From Arion vulgaris (taxonomy: Eukaryota; Mollusca; Gastropoda; Stylommatophora; Arionidae), in the NCBI GenBank assembly GCA_020796225.1, contig CM036758.1, positions 65,131,774-65,195,773 on the forward strand: a DNA stretch of 64,000 nt, read 5' to 3'. Position 1 is the stretch's first letter. Every line of letters begins with the position of its first letter. Of this stretch, positions 42,680 through 54,576 are shown in pieces. A program made the translations under genes and the position numbers. The notes beneath the pieces were generated by a model, which ran no database searches, was not told the DNA's origin, and saw nothing but the letters and a program-made list of their open reading frames with translations.

Positions 42680-42828
42680 CTGATGTTGGTGACTGTCTTC
42701 ACTAGGGAACGAACCAAGTCAATACTGATGTTGGTGACTTTCTTCACTAGGGAGCGAACCAAGTCAATGCTGATGTTGGTGACTGTCTTCACTAGGGAGC
42801 GAACCAAGTCAATGCTGATGTTGGTGAC
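42680..42828. repeat. 45-bp tandem repeat, about 3.5 copies, inside a LINE
   Basis: GCTGATGTTGGTGACTGTCT, TCACTAGGGAGCGAACCAAG, TCAAT. The seed GCTGATGTTGGTGACTGTCT occurs once in the unexpanded copy (39420). The AGGGAGCGAACCAAG part resembles the head of SINE-3 and may be foreign. Confidence 0.92.
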
Positions 42829-42962
42829 TGTCTATTCCTGTGTTTTTGGTAAGTATGCATCGTATTTAACATGTAGCTATTTTGTTTTGAGAATGTGCTT
42901 TGCTCATTGTCCATGTTTGTCACTGGTAACACAAAGTTGGCATGAGAAAGCTGTTGATCATC

Positions 42963-44168
42963 TGTTGTTTAGCTGTCAGTGAACATACCATGTATAATTT
43001 ATAGTTGTTTATCTGTCAGTGGTCATGTCATGTATAATTTATAGTTGTTTATATGTCAGTGGTCATGTCATGTATAATTTTTAGTTGTTTATCTGTCAGT
43101 GGTCATGTCATGTATAATCTCTAGTTGTTTATCTGTCAGTGGTCATGTCATGTATAATTTCTAGTTGTTTATCTATCAGTGGTCATGTCATGTATAATTT
43201 CTAGTTGTTTATCTGTCAGTGGTCATGTCATGTATAATTTCTAGTTGTTTATCTGTCAGTGGTCATGTCATGTATAATTTATAGTTGTTTATCTGTCAGT
43301 GGTCATGTCATGTATAATTTCTAGTTGTTTATCTGTCAGTGGTCATGTCATGTATAATTTATAGTTGTTTATCTGTCAGTGGTCATGTCATGTATAATTT
43401 CTAGTTGTTTATCTGTCAGTGGTCATGTCATGTATAATTTCTAGTTGTTTATCTGTCAGTTGTCATGTCATGTATAATTTCTAGTTGTTTATCTGTCAGT
43501 AGTCATGTCATGTATAATTTCTAGTTGTTTATCTGTCAGTGGTCATGTCATGTATAATTTCTAGTTGTTTATCTGTCAGTGGTTATGTCATGTATAATTT
43601 CTAGTTGTTTATCTGTCAGTGGTCATGTCATGTATAATTTCTAGTTGTTTATCTGTCAGTGGTTATGTCATGTATAATTTATAGTTGTTTATCTGTCAGT
43701 GGTCATGTCATGTATAATTTCTAGTTGTTTATCTGTCAGTGGTCATGTCATGTATAATCTCTAGTTGTTTATCTGTCAGTGGTCATGTCATGTATAATTT
43801 CTAGTTGTTTATCTGTCAGTGGTCATGTCATGTATAATTTGTAGTTGTTTATCTGTCAGTTGTCATGTCATGTATAATTTCTAGTTGTTTATCTGTCAGT
43901 GGTCATGTCATGTATAATTTCTAGTTGTTTATCTGTCAGTGGTCATGTCATGTATAATTTATAGTTGTTTATCTGGCAGTGGTCATGTCATGTATAATTT
44001 CTAGTTGTTTATCTGTCAGTGGTCATGTCATGTATAATTTCTAGTTGTTTATCTGGCAGTGGTCATGTCATGTATAATTTCTAGTTGTTTATCTGTCAGT
44101 GGTCATGTCATGTATAACTTATAGTTGTTTATCTGTCAGTGGTCATGCCATGTATAATTTCTAGTTGT
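42963..44168. repeat. 40-bp satellite, about 30 copies
   Basis: AGTTGTTTATCTGTCAGTGG, TCATGTCATGTATAATTTCT. Copies are over 95% alike; the chief variants are TTTCT/TTTAT, GTGGTCATG/GTTGTCATG and CTGTCAG/CTGGCAG. It directly follows the expanded LINE-c copy. Confidence 0.97.
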
Positions 44169-45569
44169 GTCCACGAAGTATTGTCTTCAGCAATTATGTA
44201 AATATTGTGTTCTGAATTTAGATGAGAACTTTCCAATTAAAATGCTGACTTGTTTCTCGGCATCAATACGCATTTGTTTTTATTTATTATTTTGAAAAAT
44301 GAAAGTCCATCAAATATGCATGAGAAGGTTTTATTTGAAGAACATTAAATGTCATTATAAAGTGCATTACGTATTATCTGATGATATTTTCCAATTATTT
44401 TTTACCCTTCTTGTTCTATTGTTAGCGTCTTTCAATGTAATTTTCTGCATCTTGTTTTTGTGCGTTCTCTTAGACATCATGTCTTCAGAGTGTCTATAGA
44501 AAACGTTTCTAATATCTTCTCTTTACTTTTATTCACTTTTTTTTGGGTCTGTTTTAAACAGAGTATCTTCATTATATTTTGTTTTTCTTCTTACATGGAA
44601 TTAATATAGATTTTCTTTAAGTGATATTCTGGAGCCTCAGGTCATTTCTAGTTATTTTGTTTGTTTATTTACTGTACACAACGCCTGATTTTGTTTGTTT
44701 ATTTACTGTACACAACGCCTGATTTTGTTGACATGAAGCAACATTGACAATCTTTCATACTTTTAACGTTAAAATGGAGGATATATTACATACACTGTTG
44801 TTTAAGAGGGCTCTGTGGCTAGGCAATTAAGCCGATGTATTGTGTTACGAAGGTCATGAGTTGAAAACCGGAACAAACTCTTCTGGTATATATAGTTATA
44901 TATATATATATATATATAAGTTTTATATATTACTGGTATTTCTCGAATATCAAATAAATTGTTGTCCCAGAGATACGATATTCGTGCTTTATGCAAGACT
45001 CTCGGTGAAGTGTGTATAGTTTCTCTGAATTTGGCCCGAGACATATTAGAAAACACAATGCATTGATTCTGCTATAAATTCCGTATTAAATATTGTAAGT
45101 GGTGCATTGCATGTTGTTAATAATACAGATACTGTTATATATGGTTATGGAGTTGGTGTACATGTGTTCTAGCGTACATCACGTTACCATACACAATAAC
45201 ATGTTCAGTTCCCTGTTAGAGTAATTTCTGAGTGTACTCAGCTTATAATGGTGACATACATTGTCTGTTAATAGGTTTTTGATTGGTAACAACAGCGCTG
45301 TATTATTCTGTCCTTACAATGTTTTCAGCATGTGCACGATATCCAAACACAGCGTTATTGGAACTGTGTTGTGCACATTACCATATACGGATTGTGTAAT
45401 TTTGTCAAGAATTGTTGTCTACAGACAGTAAGTTTGAAGATTATATAATGTATAATTAAGAATCATTAGATTTAATATTGTCGATAACAACGTGTGACAA
45501 TAGGGGATGCTGCAATGCATGTAAGCGAACTGCCACTGGTTATATCTTCTTCTTCTAAATAGGGGGAAG
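44169..45569. other. Unclassified AT-rich DNA; tRNA-like fragment at 44808
   Basis: A 41-bp duplication (TTTGTTTGTTTATTTACTGT) lies at 44655-44735. GGCTCTGTGGCTAGGCAATT with GGTCATGAGTTGAAAACCGG at 44808-44870 has A-box/B-box-like spacing and may be a SINE head. It is followed by (AT)n at 44890-44918. The remainder is unassigned. Confidence 0.4.
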
Positions 45570-45648
45570 AAGAAACGTTGCTGTTTATCGTCACTGTTTA
45601 TGTATTTTGTAAAACTATAGTACTTTGTTTGTACGTGTTTCACTATTC
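45570..45648 (+). mobile_element. Penelope-like terminal-repeat fragment
   Basis: GAAACGTTGCTGTTTATCGT, TATTTTGTAAAACTATAGTA, CTTTGTTTGTACGTGTTTCA. The 5' hairpin arm is replaced by a purine-rich stretch. It ends at the (TTC)n tail of the adjacent antisense LINE. Confidence 0.55.
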
Positions 45649-45654
45649 TTCTTC

Positions 45655-46450
45655 TTCTACACCTTTCAGCTCCAAACGGAGCACATGTCTTCAACAAACG
45701 TCTTATAGCCCTTCCTCCCCTCTCTCTCTCTCACTTGCCATACCTTCCAATTCTTTCTGCGTCTTGCTTATCCTTTTAATATAAGTCTCCAGTTCTCTTC
45801 TCCGGGTATTTCTAGGACCTTCCACTTTCCTCTACTCCTCTTTAACTGCGGGTTCCAAAACAGTGTTTGTCTTGCAAAGTTTCTGGTCGGCCTCCTCAAA
45901 GTGTGTCATATCCATCGTCAGCGCGTCTTTTCCTTATCTTTTTTTTCCACTGGTATTTGCTTAGTTCTTTCTTATCATTTAAAGCTCCTCTATTCTACAT
46001 AAACATCCATGTCTTTAGTTCTGCAGTTTTCTGATGGTTTCTGTTGTTGACCTCCATGTTGTCCGAGGCCATAAAACAGCACTGACTTCACATTTGATTG
46101 AAGTATTCTAAACTTGTTTGATTTCATCTCCTTTGACTTTCAAATCTTACTCAATACAATAACGTTTCCCCTTGCTTTTGTATTCTTATCTTGACATATT
46201 GGCCTGTTCCCAAAACTGTGTCTATGCTGCTACCAAGGTATGTCTATGATTATAGACATCATGTAGAGCTGTTTCTTCCAGTATAATCTGGTTTACATTT
46301 ACTGCATTTATTGTCATGAACTTAGTCTGTGGATATGGAGTTACTCCCAAGATTGTAAACTTAATAAAGGAAACATATGAAGGAATGAAATGCAGAGTTA
46401 TCACTGAGGGTCAATTTACGGAATTCTTTAAGATAGGTACGGGGCGCGGG
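45655..46450 (-). pseudogene. LINE-b 3' end with inverted 5' segment
   Basis: 45655-46320 reads on the minus strand, in broken frames: KFMTINAVNVNQIILEETAL (about 46318-46255), TTWRSTTETIRKLQN, RNTRRRELETYIKRISKTQK (about 45815-45755) and a tail seen on + as CTTCTTCTTC at 45646. 46326-46450 reads on the plus strand CGYGVTPKIVNLIKETYEGM, KCRVITEGQFTEF, the RT segment that should lie upstream of the first piece. The two parts meet head to head at about 46320. Confidence 0.8.
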
Positions 46451-46503
46451 GTGGGGGGAAGGAGAAATCACATGGACGCCTCTTATCACAATTCCTGTTC
46501 TTG

Positions 46504-49500
46504 TTAGACATAGATTGTATCGCACTTGAAGCCATAGATTGTATCGTGCTTGTTAGTCATAGATGGTATCGTGCTTGTTAGCCATAGATTGTATCGTGCT
46601 TGTTAGTCATAGATGGTATCGTGCTTTTAGCATAGATTTTATGCATTGTTAGCCATAGATTGTATTGCACTTGTTAGTCATAGATTGTATCGTGCTTGTT
46701 AGTCATAAATTGTATCGTGCTTGTTAGCCATAGATTGTATCGCTTGTTAGCATAGATTGTATTGCACTTGTTAGCCATAGATTGTATCGTGCTTGTTAGC
46801 CATAGATTGTATCGTGCTTGTTAGCTATAGATTGTATCGCATTATGTTAGTCATAGATTGTATCGTGCTTGTTAGCCATATATTGTATTGCACTTGTTAG
46901 CCATAGATTGTATCGTGCTTGTTAGCCATAGATTGTAACGTGCTTGTTAGCCATAGAATGTATCGTGCTTGTTAGCCATAGATTGTATCGCATTATGTTA
47001 GTCATAGATTGTATCTCACTTGTTAGCCATATATTGTATCGCATTATGTTAGTCATAGATTGTATCGTGCTTGTAGCATATATTGTATCGCATTATGTTA
47101 GTCATAGATTGTATCGTGCTTGTTAGCCATATATTGTATCGCATTATGTTAGTCATAGATTGTATCGCATTATGTTAGTCATAGATTGTATCGCATTATG
47201 TTAGTTATAGATTGTATCGCATTATGTTAGTCATAGATTGTATCGCATTATGATAGTCATAGATTGTATCGCATTATGTTAGTCATAGATTGTATCGCTC
47301 TTGTTAGCCATATATTGTATCGCATTATGTTAGTTATAGATTGTATCGCATTATGTTAGTCATAGATTGTATCGCATTATGTTAGTTATAGATTGTATCG
47401 CATTATGATAGCCATAGATTGTATCGCATTATGTTAGCCATAGATTGTATCGCATTATGTTAGCCATAGATTGTATCGCTCTTGTTAGTCATAGATTGTA
47501 TCGCACTTGTTAGTCATAGATTGTATCGCACTTGTTAGTCATAGATTGTATTGCACTTGTTAGCCATAGATTGTATCGTGCTTGTTAGCCATAGATTGTA
47601 TCGTGCTTGTTAGCCATAGATTGTATCGTGCTTGTTAGCTATAGATTGTATCGCTCTTGTTAGCCATAGATTGTATCGCTCTTGTTAGCCATAGATTGTA
47701 TCGCTTTTGTTAGCCATAGATTGTATCGCATTATGTTAGTCATAGATTGTATCGCTTTTGTTAGCCATAGATTGTATCGCATTATGATAGTTATAGATTG
47801 TATCGCTTTTGTTAGCCATAGATTGTATCGCATTATGATAGTCATAGATTGTATCGCTTTTGTTAGCCATAGATTGTATCGCATTATGTTAGTCATAGAT
47901 TGTATCTCATTATGTTAGTTATAGATTGTATCGCATTATGTTAGTCATAGATTGTATCGCATTATGTTAGTTATAGATTGTATCGCATTATGTTAGTTAT
48001 AGATTGTATCGCATTATGTTAGTTATAGATTGTATCGCATTATGTTAGTCATAGATTGTATCTCATTATGTTAGTTATAGATTGTATCGCATTATGTTAG
48101 TTATAGATTGTATCGCATTATGTTAGTTATAGATTGTATCGCATTATGTTAGTCATAGATTGTATCGCATTATGTTAGTCATAGATTGTATCGCATTATG
48201 TTAGTCATAGATTGTATCGCATTATGTTAGTCATAGATTGTATCGCATTATGTTAGTCATAGATTGTATCGCATTATGATAGTCATAGATTGTATCGCAT
48301 TATGTTAGTTATAGATTGTATCGCATTATGTTAGCCATAGATTGTATCGCATTATGTTAGTCATAGATTGTATCGCATTATGTTAGTCATAGATTGTATC
48401 GCATTATGATAGTCATAGATTGTATTGCATTATGTTAGTTATAGATTGTATCGCATTATGTTAGCCATAGATTGTATCGCATTATGTTAGTCATAGATTG
48501 TATCGCATTATGTTAGCCACAGATTGTATCGCATTATGTTAGTCATAGATTGTATCGCTTTTGTTAGCCATAGATTGTATCGCATTATGTTAGTTATAGA
48601 TTGTATCGCTTTATGTTAGTTATAGATTGTATCGCTCTTGTTAGCATGATTGTATCGCATTATGTTAGTCATAGATTGTATCGCATTATGTTAGTCATAG
48701 ATTGTATCGCATTATGTTAGTTATAGATTGTATCGCATTATGTTAGTCATAGATTGTATCGCATTATGTTAGTCATAGATTGTATCGCATTATGTTAGTC
48801 ATAGATTGTATCGCATTATGTTAGTCATAGATTGTATCGCATTATGTTAGTCATAGATTGTATCGCATTATGATAGTCATAGATTGTATCGCATTATGTT
48901 AGTTATAGATTGTATCGCATATGTTAGCATAGATTGTATCGCATTATGTTAGTCATAGATTGTATCGCATTATGTTAGTCATAGATTGTATCGCATTATG
49001 ATAGTCATAGATTGTATCGCATTATGTTAGTTATAGATTGTATCGCATTATGTTAGTCATAGATTGTATCGCTTTATGTTAGTTATAGATTGTATCGCAT
49101 TATGTTAGCCATAGATTGTATCGCATTATGTTAGTCATAGATTGTATCGCATTATGTTAGTCATAGATTGTATCGCATTATGATAGTCATAGATTGTATC
49201 GCATTATGTTAGTTATAGATTGTATCGCATTATGTTAGCCATAGATTGTATCGCATTATGTTAGTCATAGATTGTATCGCATTATGTTAGCCATAGATTG
49301 TATCGCATTATGTTAGTCATAGATTGTATCGCTTTTGTTAGCCATAGATTGTATCGCATTATGTTAGTCATAGATTGTATCGCATTATGTTAGTTATAGA
49401 TTGTATCGCATTATGTTAGTTATAGATTGTATCGCATTATGTTAGTCATAGATTGTATCGCATTATGTTAGTCATAGATTGTATCGCATTATGTTAGTCA

Positions 49501-49640
49501 TAGATTGTATCGCATTATGATAGTCATAGATTGTATTCACTTGTTAGTCATAGATTGTATCGCATTATGTTAGTCATAGATTGTATCGCATTATGATAGT
49601 CATAGATTGTATCGCTCTTGTTAGTCATAGATTGTATCGC
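46504..49640. repeat. 25/26-bp satellite, about 122 copies
   Basis: AGTCATAGATTGTATCGCAT, TATGTT (26 bp) with a 25-bp form AGCCATAGATTGTATCGTGC, TTGTT. The short form dominates 46504-47060 and 47460-47720. The long form is nearly uniform from 47880 to 49600. The array starts just beyond the inverted LINE-b fragment. Confidence 0.97.
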
Positions 49641-50762
49641 GCTGTCAATAACAACATATAACAAATGGAGAATACAATGGACACTTATCAAACAACTATA
49701 GCACTTGTATTTTACAGACGACCTGGCATTGATGTCCCACAATCACGCACACATTCAAGACAAAATGAACATTCTAAATAATAAGTCTCAGCAATTAACT
49801 ATAAAAATACACAGGCTGTAGATGGGTATTATCATTTTTCAACTGCGCCAAAACATTGTAAACTCGGCATAAATAGTGTTTACGTGTTCAATGCTGACAT
49901 TTTGAAAAGGTTGAAAGAAACTGACCATTTATTGTGGACACACAGAATGTATATCACGTGATTCAGTATTCCAAGTTTGTTTAAAATGTTGGATTAGATG
50001 CATGTATGGAATATTATGTGAAAGCAGAATTCAATTGAATGTTGGATGTCTATTTATGTCTCCAAGTTTGTATTGCTCAATCTAATAACGCATGGGCTGG
50101 GCTATTTATGTATGTAATTGTGAAATGTGTTTATGTATACAATTCGAGTATTGTGTTCATATAAATACATTTCTGTTCAGCTGACAACAAAGACGCATTT
50201 GCTAAATGTATATGCTTTATTATATAATGAACATACGGGAACAATGCACATATTGTATTTGTTCTGATTTCTAACGCTGTTAGCAAACCAGTTTTTTTTA
50301 AAAATTGCATATGTTCCTAACAAACAATATTGATTATGACGAAATAATATCTGCATAGAACATTCAGAGACCATTGAAATGTCAACAGACACAATAGTAT
50401 AAAATATGGTAACGCGCATTTACAAGTACTTTGAAAACGAAGATATTGAAAAAAAGCAGAAGAGAAATAGATGTAATATTCAAATGAATAAAAAGGTTAA
50501 TCTTTCTTATTGCAAAAGACAACTTGTTTATGAGCTGTTCCAGCAGATGAACACAACATCGCAAAGAAAGTATTACTATTAATGATGCCTTTAAACAATG
50601 GTTGTTAAGCTGGTAGTGAAATATCAAAGCACCATCTGAGATTCAGTTTACTGGAAGCAGTTTTGTATTTGACTCTGATTACATACTTGTTGTGGTTCTG
50701 CACGATATTCTGCTAGAGGAATAGATGTTGTTTATCGAATCATCTAACTTCAAGACAGAACA
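49641..50762. other. Unclassified AT-rich DNA
   Basis: Two overlapping minus-strand frames of about 80 codons (50177-50627) have no recognisable domain. Nothing else seen. Confidence 0.4.
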
Positions 50763-52470
50763 TGATTGATTGATTGATTGATTGATTTATTGATTGATAG
50801 GACCAACATCATTGAACTACGGGGATTAACCATGTGTGCTCCGATCTCTTTCTTACTCAGGAAGATCTCAGCTGCAGTGTACGAACTCCGTCGCAACTGC
50901 GAAGAGACCTGATGTAATTTGAAGATGATGAAAATGATGATCAGGAATTTTTATTATTAATCTTTTCTAATGAATTTTGTAGGAGCAGTTCTTCTTCTTC
51001 TTCTTCTTCTTCTCCATTTTTAACTGTCTCGTTCTTTCACGTGCTCACATTAAACACGGGACTTATCTTCTCGTACACCTCCGATAGTACTAGGAAATTA
51101 ATCTCACCTACAACTAGATCAAAACGAGCATGCATAGATCACATCTTCACACTAAGAGTAATCATTGAAGAGTTCGTTGAATTTCAATCGAATTTAATCA
51201 TCAACTTTGTTGATTTTCAGAAAGCGTTTGACAGTATTCACCGTCCTACGCTTTGGAAACTACTCAAAAACTAAGGTTTCCCTACTAAATTCATCAACAT
51301 CATAAAATCCTTCTACAGTGAATCGCGCTGCAGTGTAAGAACAGATTTCGGTAACTCTGACTGGTTCCCAGTGGAAACAGGAGTGAAACAAGGCTGCGTC
51401 TTATCGCCAATGCGCTTTGGAATAGCAATTGACTGGGTCATGCGAAAATGCACCAATAACGCAAATATGGGCATCAAGTGGGTTGATAAAATTTTAGAAG
51501 ACCTTGATTTTGCCGACGATATAGCCCTTTGAGTTCATCACATCAAGATATTCAAATGAAAACAAACCTTCTCCAAAATATCTCAGGACAAATTGGTCTC
51601 CAAATAAACACCACAAAAACAAAAATTGTTGACCTTACCAGCAGTCCAGAAAATATTCAACTAAAAACTACACTCTTGAAAAAGTCAAATGTTTTACATA
51701 CCTAGGGAGTATGATGTCATCTACGGGGATACAGCGCCAGAAATTCCACACAGAATCGCATTGGCATCAAGTGCTTTTAACAAATTGTCAAATTTATGGA
51801 AGTCCAATTCACTCAGCAAGCACTTAAAATTAAAGATCTTTAACTCTTGTGTGATTCCAGTATTAACTTATGGATGCGAGAGTTGGAAAGCAACAAAAGC
51901 TCTAGAAAGAAAATTAGATAACTTTGAGAATAAATGTCTTAGAAGAATACTGAACCTCAAATGGTCAGATTTCAGACCTAATACACAAATAAGATAAGAG
52001 ACCAAGCAAGAAAATGTATCAAATTTTATAATAAAGCGCCGCTGGAACTACATCCGCCACACACTTAGAATGGATGAGAGAAGACTCCTTTACCAATCCC
52101 TCATATGGACACCAGAGGGAAAAGAAAACGAGGAAGACCAAGAGAGACTCTGCGTAGAACCATCACCAGAGAAGGCTCAACGATGGGCCTAGTAAACATT
52201 AAAGACTTAAAACAAATAGCAACGAACCGCGAGACATGAAGAGCTATGACCTCTGCCCTATGCGCCGCCCACAGGCCCAAGAGGAAAGACTAACAACTAG
52301 ATCAGAGATCTATGGACAAAAATATCTCGATGGCTCCCCGAGGAAGCAAACCGATTACCTTTGGCGCGAAAGGCGAACACTTAACCTCTACGATACAGAA
52401 ATCTATTTGGTGGCAGCGTTGTCTCTCCTAGGAAAGCTGTCTTCCAGGACGAATTAATTTTCTCTTGATG
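50763..52470 (-). mobile_element. SINE-3 copy, split by a nested LINE-b
   Basis: 3' part (inverted): (TGAT)n at 50764-50800, ATGTGTGCTCCGATCTCTTT, ACGAACTCCGTCGCAACTGC, and to 51109 CGTACACCTCCGATAGTACT. 5' part resumes at 52305: AAAAATATCTCGATGGCTCC, then a minus-strand tRNA-like head at about 52340-52410 with CGTAGAGGTTAAGTGTTCGC (A-box-like) and AATCGGTTTGCTTCC (B-box-like). Between them sits LINE-b, flanked by a 12-bp duplication. A TTCTTC run at 50992-51012 expands the internal region. Confidence 0.9.
51122..52292 (+). pseudogene. LINE-b copy nested in SINE-3, 12-bp TSD
   Basis: ACAACTAGATCA occurs at 51110-51121 and 52293-52304. The insert begins inside the RT domain: ACIDHIFTLRVIIEEF, INFVDFQKAFDSIHRPTLWK (51191-51260; motif with the first catalytic Asp), a stop, GVKQGCVLSPMRFGIAIDWV (about 51382) and LEDLDFADDIAL (51498-51533) with both Asp of FADD intact. 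It then reads ASSAFNKLSNLWKSNS, ILTYG-type VLTYGCESWKATKALE (about 51862) and NKCLRRILNLKWSDFR. It is 5'-truncated with several stops and frameshifts, so dead, but it is the least decayed RT in the window. There is no obvious A-rich tail; the 3' end is GCCCAAGAGGAAAGACT. Confidence 0.93.
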
Positions 52471-52487
52471 TGTGTCTGTAGAATATA

Positions 52488-52922
52488 CTTTCTCCTTGGT
52501 GGATTGTTAGCGCAAAGTTTCCACTTGGGTTGATGTGACATTCTTTCTCCTTGGTGGATTGTTAGCGCAAAGTTTCCACTTGGGTTGATGTGACATTCTT
52601 TCTCCTTGGTGGATTGTTAGCGCAAAGTTTCCACTTGGGTTGATGTGACATTCTTTCTCCTTGGTGGATTGTTAGCGCAAAGTTTCCACTTGGATTGATG
52701 TGACTTTCTTTCTCCTTGGTGGATTGTTAGCGCAAAGTTTCCACTTGGATTGATGTGACTTTCTTTCTCCTTGGTGGATTGTTAGCGCAAAGTTTCCACT
52801 TGGGTTGATGTGACTTTCTGTCTCCTTGGTGGATTGTTAGCGCAAAGTTTCCACTTGGATTGATGTGACATTCTTTCTCCTTGGTGGATTGTTAGCGCAA
52901 AGTTTCCACTTGGGTTGATGTG
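52488..52922. repeat. 55-bp minisatellite, 8 copies
   Basis: CTTTCTCCTTGGTGGATTGT, TAGCGCAAAGTTTCCACTTG, GGTTGATGTGACATT. GGTTG/GATTG and GACATT/GACTTT variants run in blocks. Confidence 0.96.
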
Positions 52923-53838
52923 ATGAAAGGGTTACTCCATGACACTAGTTTTATCAAAGTGGCTTCACTGAGCATGTTTTTGGTGGGAAATGAGAAGAAG
53001 GCATACGCTGGTGAACTCACTATTTGGCATCTAACAAGTGGTATATGCATGTTATGTTAGCATCTAACAAGTGGTATATGCATGGTATGTGCTCATCTGA
53101 AAACTCCAACACCGTGGTATCATCACAACATAAGATGAAGCAACGAGATTAAAAACAGAGCTATCATTACAACGAGTTAAAAAAAAAAAGTCTCAGTTCA
53201 CACAATGCCCCAAAAGACTGAGATACTATCTGTTCATCAAACCACAGATATGTACATCTAATGTGACACTTACAAAATGACATTAAAAAATCTTGTACAA
53301 AAATATATTTCACATGAGGATCAGATAAGACTGGTTTGGCTGTCACATAGGCCATTGTCTGATATGTTTTGTGTAGATATGAGCAGCCTGAGGCTGATCA
53401 CTGTTTTCTGTGAATATTTTCAAGCTAACATCTGAGAGCGAACACATCAGAAGATATGCATATATATAAATTCCTTCCTTTTCTTTTCAAATGATAGAAA
53501 TCTGTATATTTATACAGCTTAGATTCTCAGCAAGTAGATTTTTGGGGAAATTTGTGAAGCCTATACGCTCTGATATAAGAAAAAACTAGTTCTGTGGTTG
53601 AAAGGTTTGCCTCGGTTTAAACAGGTTTTATTCCCCTACATAACTAAACAAACTTGTGTCTAATGATCAAGTTGTTTATTTTCTGAACATTTGATCTAAT
53701 GTCACGTAATGATATCAACTTGTATGTAGAAGTTGTAATGATATGAACTTGTATGTAGAAGTTGTTGATATGTTCCAGAAACTATGTTTTATGTACTAGC
53801 TCTTAAAAGAATACTTTTCAATTGTTTTATTTTTAAAA
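52923..53838. other. Unclassified AT-rich DNA with two short duplications
   Basis: CATCTAACAAGTGGTATATG is duplicated at 53028 and 53061. AATGATATCAACTTGTATGT is duplicated (29 bp) at 53708-53765. No coding region. Confidence 0.5.
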
Positions 53839-53847
53839 TCTCTGTAT

Positions 53848-54274
53848 TGATTGATTGATTGATTGAGTGATAGGACTATCATAATTGCACTTTGTGAGTA
53901 ACCATGTGTGCTCCGATCTCTTTGTTACACAGGAAGATCTCTGTTGCAGTGCACGAACTCCGTAGCACCAGCGAGGGTCCCCGATTTAATTTTGAAGATG
54001 GTGACGATATTGTTGTAGGCATTTTATTTTTTATTTTTTCTAATGATTTTTGCCCAGGCAGCGGCTTTCATGACTGCTCTTCGTGATTTTGAATTCCAAA
54101 GGGTTCGTTAACGTGCTCAAATTGAACACGGGGCCTACGTTTTATCGTCCGTCTCCGATAGAACTAGGAACTCGCTCTCACCTACATTGCGATTAGGGAA
54201 CTCTGGAAAAATATCCAGATGGCTCCATGAGGGAGCGAAGCTAGTATCTTTGGCACGAGAGACGAGCAACTACC
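53848..54274 (-). mobile_element. SINE-3 copy with 9-bp target-site duplication
   Basis: TCTCTGTAT at 53839-53847 and 54275-54283. The inverted tail is TGATTGATTGATTGATTGAG. The body has ATGTGTGCTCCGATCTCTTT, GTGCACGAACTCCGTAGCAC, TTTATCGTCCGTCTCCGATA and CCAGATGGCTCCATGAGGGA. It is full length (about 427 bp) and the best single copy for a family consensus. Confidence 0.88.
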
Positions 54275-54283
54275 TCTCTGTAT

Positions 54284-54576
54284 GTGGAAGTACGATCTTT
54301 TCAACTTAACAAGCCGTCGTTGGTGGTTATATTAGTGCATGTTGATTGACACTTATAATAAGAATTAACTTCTGAAACAAATATCAATCTTTTACAATTA
54401 GTTCTTGTAGGAAGAATAATATTTCTGATATAATTCCAGATGTAGGCTCTCGAAGAGATGCTTATCAAACGTTTCATTGTTGTCTGTCTAATGCTCTAAT
54501 GCCCCATTCTCTGTCAGATAGCAGGACACACGCTTTGCATGTGTGCTTATTTATTCTAAACATATTTCCTGCAGAG
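54284..54576. other. Unclassified AT-rich DNA
   Basis: Nothing recognised before the satellite. Confidence 0.35.

Larger units (their letters stand above)
41420..42960 (-). pseudogene. LINE-c 3' end expanded by internal minisatellites
   Basis: The flanks 41424-41580 (TGTTGTCCAGTGTCATGG, GCTGTCTTGTGCTGCTTTAG) and 42507-42960 (ACGTGGTCTTCTTGTCGTTT, TTCTGTTGTAGAAGACTAGT, TTCTTATTAAGTGGTCGAAC, ATGTAATTCAAGAATAGTTC) align piece by piece with the unexpanded LINE-c copy at 39140-39560. Between them lies the 41-bp array, and a 45-bp array sits near the other end. All are on the minus strand relative to the LINE. Confidence 0.8.
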
